Assembly: GCF_037975245.1 (NCBI RefSeq) | Contig: NC_092569.1 | Coordinates: 13,722,501-13,786,500 of the forward strand | From: Apostichopus japonicus | Lineage: Eukaryota > Echinodermata > Holothuroidea > Aspidochirotida > Stichopodidae | Direction of reading: 5' to 3' | Length of the DNA stretch: 64,000 nt | Shown here: positions 53,034 to 64,000 of the stretch, in pieces | How positions within the stretch are numbered: the first letter of the stretch is position 1 | Layout: the number at the start of each line of letters is the position of its first letter | Notes under the pieces: model-generated | What the model was told of the DNA's origin: nothing | Seen by the model: only the letters and a program-made list of their open reading frames with translations | Database searches by the model: none | Made by a program: the position numbers and the translations under genes

Positions 53034-55135
53034 GGACAGCTGCTGGGCTTCCTCCAACAGCATATTCTCGAAGAGCCATATACATACTTCAAGGGAAGCA
53101 ATTACCAGCAGTTTTCTAACAAGCTTAAATTTTCCATAAAAGAGCTTTAAGTTTTTCTTGGCATGATTCTTTTGGAGTTGACAGGTGTTGTTGCTTTTTG
53201 GATTCAATGAAGTAGTAGTTGTTAATAAAATGTGCATATTCAATAATCTGTTTCCTTTTGTATCAGTACTTTGCAAATTTCCTGATATATATTGCACTGT
53301 TCAAGAGTTCGTAATGTGAAGAAGATGTACCACTCTTAATAAGAACAGTTTGTTTCAGCCCTCATGTGAGCACAAGTAATACATTTCCAGATTGAGAAAT
53401 TAACCCAGTCATCTTTGTGTTTATAAAAACTGGGAATTTACCTTAATTCAAGCAAGGGCTGCTTAGCCCTGGTGTGCTTCACATCTTCTACCCAGCTGGT
53501 TCCCAGACTGTCTCGGGGACATCTAAGGTCATTTTGGAACGAATGGTTAAAACCAAAATGAACACCATGCTTGCTAAAGCATTAATCCCTGTTTCAACAC
53601 CTACTGTTGCTCTTAAAACACAATTTTTGTTATAGACGTGTATACGCGTTAATTAAGTGTTACATGGCTGAAGACGCGTTGAGGCGTTAATTTTACATGA
53701 ACACATAAACGTGTTAAAACCTTATCCGATTAACACTAAAACGCGTTCATTAAGTGTTACAAAAATGTGTTAATTTAGGCGTTAAAACATTAACACCATT
53801 TGTTACAGTGAATTATCTAAACATAACATAATTAATGTGATTTTAAATTATACACTGACTCAAAAAAAAAACCAACGGACGTTAGGAGATAATTCCTACT
53901 CTGATTCTTGCCATCTTTGTTATTCCATCTAATTCAATGATTTATTATAAGTATATGTCTCCTAGTTTATCTTCAAAGCATCCATACACATTTCGAAGCA
54001 CACATAATCGTCTCCCTGCAGGGTTGCGTATATGTCTCTGGACATATGCATCTCTGGTTCCATGGAAGCCGATGTAGAGCAACCGTTTGTGTTGGAACAA
54101 GTTCTCTAGTGTCATGATCTGCAGTGTAGCATGATTTCTATTAACTAAACACCATTCAAATAATTCTGAAGAACAATGTCAAATGAAAGAGAACAAACAA
54201 ACAGTAGTGATTAAACATAGATTATGCGTGACATTTGTTCTGCGCACGTAATGTAATTGCTAACTGCTTGCTAATCAAATCAACACAGGTCTTCCATTTG
54301 TGGAAGTAGAGTACAACACAGACACTGTTGATCAAATGCGGACAGCGGCATTGAGCGAACAAAAATAAATAAAGGGAAATGAGAAGAAAGCAGAAAGCTA
54401 CGATTTGTCGAAAATAAGTATTTTAGAGATGGAAGTAAGACCGTTTCAAAAAGTCTTTTGCATGACGAGCCTTGCTTCTGACATATATCTTGGAAACGTT
54501 CTTCAAGAGTTCTGGTCCTCTTAATGAAACCAATTTAAGATTACATTGTGGAAACTGAAAACCGACAAAATATGTCAGGGAGAACTGAAAACCAAAGAAT
54601 TTGCAGATTGGCATTCTTCGTTCCAAGACATACCACAGAATATATAGCTGTCCAACGCATTACCGACGTGATACGATTATCCTGCAGTATGCATGAACTA
54701 CAGACGATGTTGATATTTAGTTTGTATAATGTTCAATAAGCAATTTTGTCATTAACTAGAGAAAATTGACTGCCTAGGAAGCTAAATCTTTTCTTGTGAA
54801 TTGTCCCAATTTTGATTAAAATACGATGAATCATGTCGTTCGTCGTTACAGAACCCATATATGGTATACTTGTCCTAACATTTATGCCTTTCCATTTTTA
54901 AGCGGATACTTGATATTTACTAATCGTTCCTGTTAAAGTTGGTAGTGCTATAGACTGTTGTTTATGTTGCTTAAGCTGAAATCACATTTTTATTTAAATA
55001 AATATATCATATAAGATTCTGATTAACAAGTGACAACAAAGAATCAACTATATATCCAAAACATGTCCTGCCAGGAATGGTGTTTTAACTAAATTTAAAA
55101 GAAACTTTCAGGTCAACGGAAATAAATTAATTTAC
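53034..55135. other. Intergenic, no gene seen
   Basis: Holds a GCGTTAA-rich repeat at 53640-53812, ending TTGTTACAGTG. No exon supported. Confidence 0.4.
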
Positions 55136-55228
55136 CGTCCATCTCCATGCACCCACCAATACCTGATGCCTTATCACAGTATTCTTCAAACTGCTCTGGG
55201 AAACCAGTTGGCTTGAGCCTGTATACAA
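55136..55228 (-). pseudogene. Relic of a fibrinogen-domain first exon
   Basis: The minus strand reads VYRLKPTGFPEQFEEYCD, close to VYRIKPAGFPKSFEVYCD of exon 63175-63045, and ends at an intact GGACG|GTAAAT donor. About 10 extra bases just before TGGACG shift the frame through the GGWT signature, so it is broken. Confidence 0.75.
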
Positions 55229-56353
55229 CTTGTTTTCTCTTTTGTGTATACGGAAGATATCGTTCACGTATTCGGTTGATTAAAACAGAAAGTAAGGCAA
55301 CGCTAATTCAACCAAACAGAAAATAAGGAGACACTTCCGCGGGCTGAAATGTGATCCTGATGATTATTTGTGAAATACTTGAATCCTGCAAATTAATTAT
55401 TATTTAAGACGTTTTTACTGGAAACCCATATGTCATGGGTAACCTTCCTTTTGTGTTCATCGAGTATAAGGCAACATCTTTCATGAGAACTGGTATTGAA
55501 TTTCTCGTTGCAAGCAGATGTCATGAGAGGTTGTTAAATTGTAAACAAATTTGGGATCAATGTTCATCTATATATTCATATAAACGTACGTATATACTGA
55601 CAACTTCACAGAATTCATTACCATCATTGATATTTTAAAACGTATCTCTATAAGGAATCGCAATACTTTGCAATGATGATTAAAGAGAAAATGGTCCTTT
55701 CTCTATCAAGGAAAGCAAATTAGTTTGTAACACTTGTGGTAAAAAAAAACTTCCAAAGAGTGGGAATTTATCCGTTTAGAGTTTCTCTGTCACGGTGGTA
55801 TAAAAATGAATTTACAAGTTACAACTTACTGCAGGGCATAGAACTGTCCCATTCATAGCACAAGTCCGTATTAATGACCCCCAAAAAATACATAAATGAG
55901 TGTAATGATCGATAACATTGCTTTAGGGTAATTTAAATTAATGATCAGGAAACTATGCCCACGTTGAATTACAACAAAATTATAATAGTTATAATTAATA
56001 TCATTTTAAACGTGGGTGGTGAATTTACAAAGAATAATGATCCACCTATAACAACAGCGATATAAAACAAACATACATGGTACCAGAATAACTGCTTCTT
56101 CCTGTCCTTTATAGTTTCGAACTGCAGAAACAACATCATTTATTGTGTTAGAAAACATGATCGGAAGACTCTTCTATAGGTTGTTATCATTTGAAGAGAT
56201 CTTTGCAGTCGTGGGAAGAAAATGTATTTTATGATTTCATAAGTATCCATTGTAACTCTTTCAAACGGATCTGATTCTGAAAACTACCATTTCAATCTTT
56301 AAGGATGTTAGGGTACTGGGGTTGAGAATGGATTTAGTAGTTCGGGTCTGTTG
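55229..56353. other. Intergenic, no gene seen
   Basis: No exon or repeat supported. Confidence 0.4.
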
Positions 56354-56783
56354 CAGTGGCGGAGCTACGGGCTTTGGTCAGGGGGCGAGAATGGTCTGTA
56401 GGGGCGCTTTCGACACTCTCTAAGCGGAGCGCCACCACAGGTTGGCGCGGAGCGTACACACATTTTTTGAGCAAGGATACTCCCTAGATCGTCGGGCTTT
56501 GCTAATTTTGCAGATAAGCGAAGAATAAATAGGTGTCATCGCCATATGTGACAACTCAGAAGTTTATATAGGTGTTCCGCCGTTAGAGCATTTTGTCAGA
56601 AAATGAAACCAACAAAATGTGACAAATGTCAATAGGTAGATGAGAGCGCAATAGAATAGGTCAATAATCACGAATATGTAAAAAGGGGTAAAAGCTGAAA
56701 AGGGCGCCAGCAGTCCATTTGAGTCCATCAGGAGGGGGGGGGGGGGAGCATCCGCCCCTGACTGTATGGACACTCCGCCACTG
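56354..56783. mobile_element. hAT-like nonautonomous element
   Basis: 430 bp with ends CAGTGGCGGAG and CTCCGCCACTG (inverted repeats) and flanks GTCTGTTG / GTCTGGTG, an 8-bp target duplication with one mismatch. Shares the GCGGAGCGCCACCA module with the 12.6-13.2 kb fragment. No transposase. Confidence 0.85.
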
Positions 56784-58779
56784 GTCTGGTGCTGAATCTC
56801 TATCTTGAGTGACTTTAGTTAAAACAAAAGGACCATATAGAAAATTGAAGGCGAACTCTTTCAGCTTCGACAGAATAGTTTTTATTTTATTATAGCTAAC
56901 GCAAATCCAGCGGCAAGTTTATTTTGGTTATTGTATATCCGTTACTGATATTGAGAGAAAGTTTGCATATATCAACCCATATAATCACTTTTAGTTCCGA
57001 CCGATAAGCATCAGTGAGTAACTTCCGATCAATTCAGGAAAGAACATACTTCCTGCATTATTTTGAATTTATTCTGATTAGAATTCACAATGGCCAACGG
57101 TTATTGTCAGTTAAATCTTTGCTTTCAATTGAATAGCAAGCGTTTCAAAACGTGAATAAGATTTAGTACTCACTGCTCATGCAAAGCAAATGATATTATG
57201 GTTTCCTGCAGCTATATGTAAAAACTTCCACCTCTTAACACATATAGGGAAAGCTTCTTCATCCAACATTTATCATCACAAACAACACTACTAAAATGAA
57301 TATATGATGACCTGCTCAGGTTTTCCCTCGAATTTTATGTTGTGACATTTTCTCGAGTTAAACGAGCACAGTACAGCTTTAAGGGAGTCAGTGGGTTAAA
57401 GAAAATATAAAAGGCACAAAATGGCAGAAATTCTTTTACATTTTCCCCCATAAATTAACGTGAAAAGGGAACCTTATTCTGAAATTTACTTTTGTTAAAT
57501 CTACGTTATTGGCATTTAAAAGAATTGTCTGGTATCCCTTAGAAGTTACCTTAAAAAACGATAAACAATATTCAAAACATGTTTACAAAGTATGAGAACG
57601 CTAATATTGCGTTTGACAGAGAAACGAATTTTTAATCGTTTATGATGGATACTTCAAATATAGTCTACTTTGAACAGTATCGAACGTAATGTCATCTGGG
57701 CAAATGTATATTGCGACATAACCCACGCTGCATACAGTTCCCACAGGTAATCACACAAAAAACCGCGTCTGCATAAAGATTAATTTCTCTCTTAATTTTC
57801 GGTGAAATGTCTTATAAATTAGATATGTTTTTTTTTTAATCGTTAAGCCGTCATATAAGGCATCGGTCGATAGTGCATCGGTGATTTCCTGTGTACCACA
57901 ACGTAAGTTTGAACAGCAGACTCTCCGTAGTTTGCATTGCGCTGTCCAGCTCCAACGTGAGGAATGGGCTCATGTAGACTATTGTAAAGTTTACAATCGG
58001 ACAGTTCTACGAAACATAAGCTTTCCGGTATTACATTCTGCTCTGACATCGATTCCGCCAAGCTTCATCTTTCGTTGTTACAAATACTTTTCAAGCTTCC
58101 TTTTACTGTAAAGTTGATCCGTGAATTTTACTTCAGAGATTTCGAAGAACGTTTTATGAACTGTGGTTTGAGTGGGAGTGTTTATTAAGTACAATGCTAT
58201 GTACGTACCAACTGGGTAAGGTAGGATGTACATACGTACGTTCGCGATGGGTACGTTATATAGGCAGCCACCTGTGCGTGTACAAGTGAGAGTGTATTTG
58301 TTGCGGACATGGGAGTGCTAACATTAAGTCGCTCGTTTTGTATATTTCCCCGCATTACGTCATTCACCGAATTGATACTTTCGAGCAAACGGTGCTTTTG
58401 GTGAGAAACTGCTGAATTTGAGAACCAGATTTCTTCAAGAAGAAAAACTCGAAATGGGGACAATTTTCACATATAGTTAGAAAGAGGAACAATCAGAACA
58501 ATGGGGACAATGTATCAAAATCTTCCACCAGACAATTCCTAGAAAATGTCGGAAGCTACATAGTTCATGGAGACTTTGTATTATGCCAAATAGAGAAAAA
58601 AGAATGAAAAAAAAGTAAAATGAAAAAGAGAACAATGAATCTACGTACTTTTCATGGAGCTTTTTTTAAAGAGAGAAGCGATAAGCGTCCTCACATAGCT
58701 GTTCTAATACTAATTTTCCACCTCATCTACCAGGCATTCATTGGATAATAATTTGTCAATAACACTGTACATGTGGTTA
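56784..58779. other. 3' flank of the second fibrinogen gene; one unrecognised open stretch
   Basis: Minus-strand 58061-57843 is open for about 70 codons and ends ...YRPMPYMTA. It has several tyrosines in tail-like settings (KLYNSL, NANYGES, QTYVVV) and could be the last, cytoplasmic exon of a receptor, but I see no partner exon. A minus-strand AATAAA at 58186-58181 is a candidate polyadenylation signal for the gene above. Confidence 0.3.

Positions 58780-64000
<5,221 letters not shown>

Overview
This is eukaryotic, animal-type DNA. It is AT-rich, its long introns have gt/ag borders, and it holds few genes and many dispersed repeats. Two genes encode fibrinogen-related domains joined to TIL-type cysteine-rich and EGF-like modules. 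A DDX43-type KH/DEAD-box helicase and a kappaB-Ras GTPase lie between them. From family knowledge this points to an echinoderm, most likely a sea cucumber (holothurians have many fibrinogen-like proteins). The species is an inference.

Layout. (1) 0.8-8.0 kb, plus strand: a fibrinogen-related gene whose 5' end is not seen. A Ser/Thr-rich stalk is encoded by phase 1-1 cassette exons, including twelve tandem 69-nt exons at 2906-4945. TIL, Cys-rich/EGF-like and fibrinogen exons follow, with a stop at 7991. (2) 8.3-15.7 kb: no gene seen; satellites, palindromic repeats and hAT-like elements. (3) 16.1-34.7 kb, minus strand: a complete 23-exon DDX43-like gene. I could join all exons in phase (851 codons plus stop). 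It has two KH units, a full DEAD-box core and an RGG tail. (4) 34.7-39.8 kb: repeats, including a hAT-like element with a perfect 8-bp target duplication and a TTAA-flanked MITE. (5) 39.8-45.9 kb, minus strand: a complete 7-exon kappaB-Ras (NKIRAS-like) gene, 202 codons plus stop. (6) 45.9-58.7 kb: mostly no gene; a SINE, a doubtful two-exon plus-strand gene (51.5-53.0 kb), two decayed fibrinogen exons and another hAT-like element. (7) 58.8-64.0 kb, minus strand: a second fibrinogen-related gene running in from beyond the right edge. It carries a fibrinogen domain without its last exon, then TIL, EGF-like and a complete fibrinogen domain.

The most interesting signal is the cassette array in the first gene. 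All twelve copies are open, 69 nt long and symmetric phase 1-1, and each begins with GTAAGA directly after the acceptor AG. The acceptor is therefore also a good donor, as in recursive-splice sites, and any number of cassettes could be skipped without a frameshift. The same kind of short tandem duplication (about 100-200 bp, carrying a splice junction) has struck the two housekeeping genes in three places. There it left only decoy half-exons in introns.

The genes are not an operon. The two fibrinogen genes are probably secreted lectin-like or immune proteins, the helicase probably acts in germline RNA biology, and the kappaB-Ras probably restrains NF-kappaB signalling. These roles rest on family knowledge.
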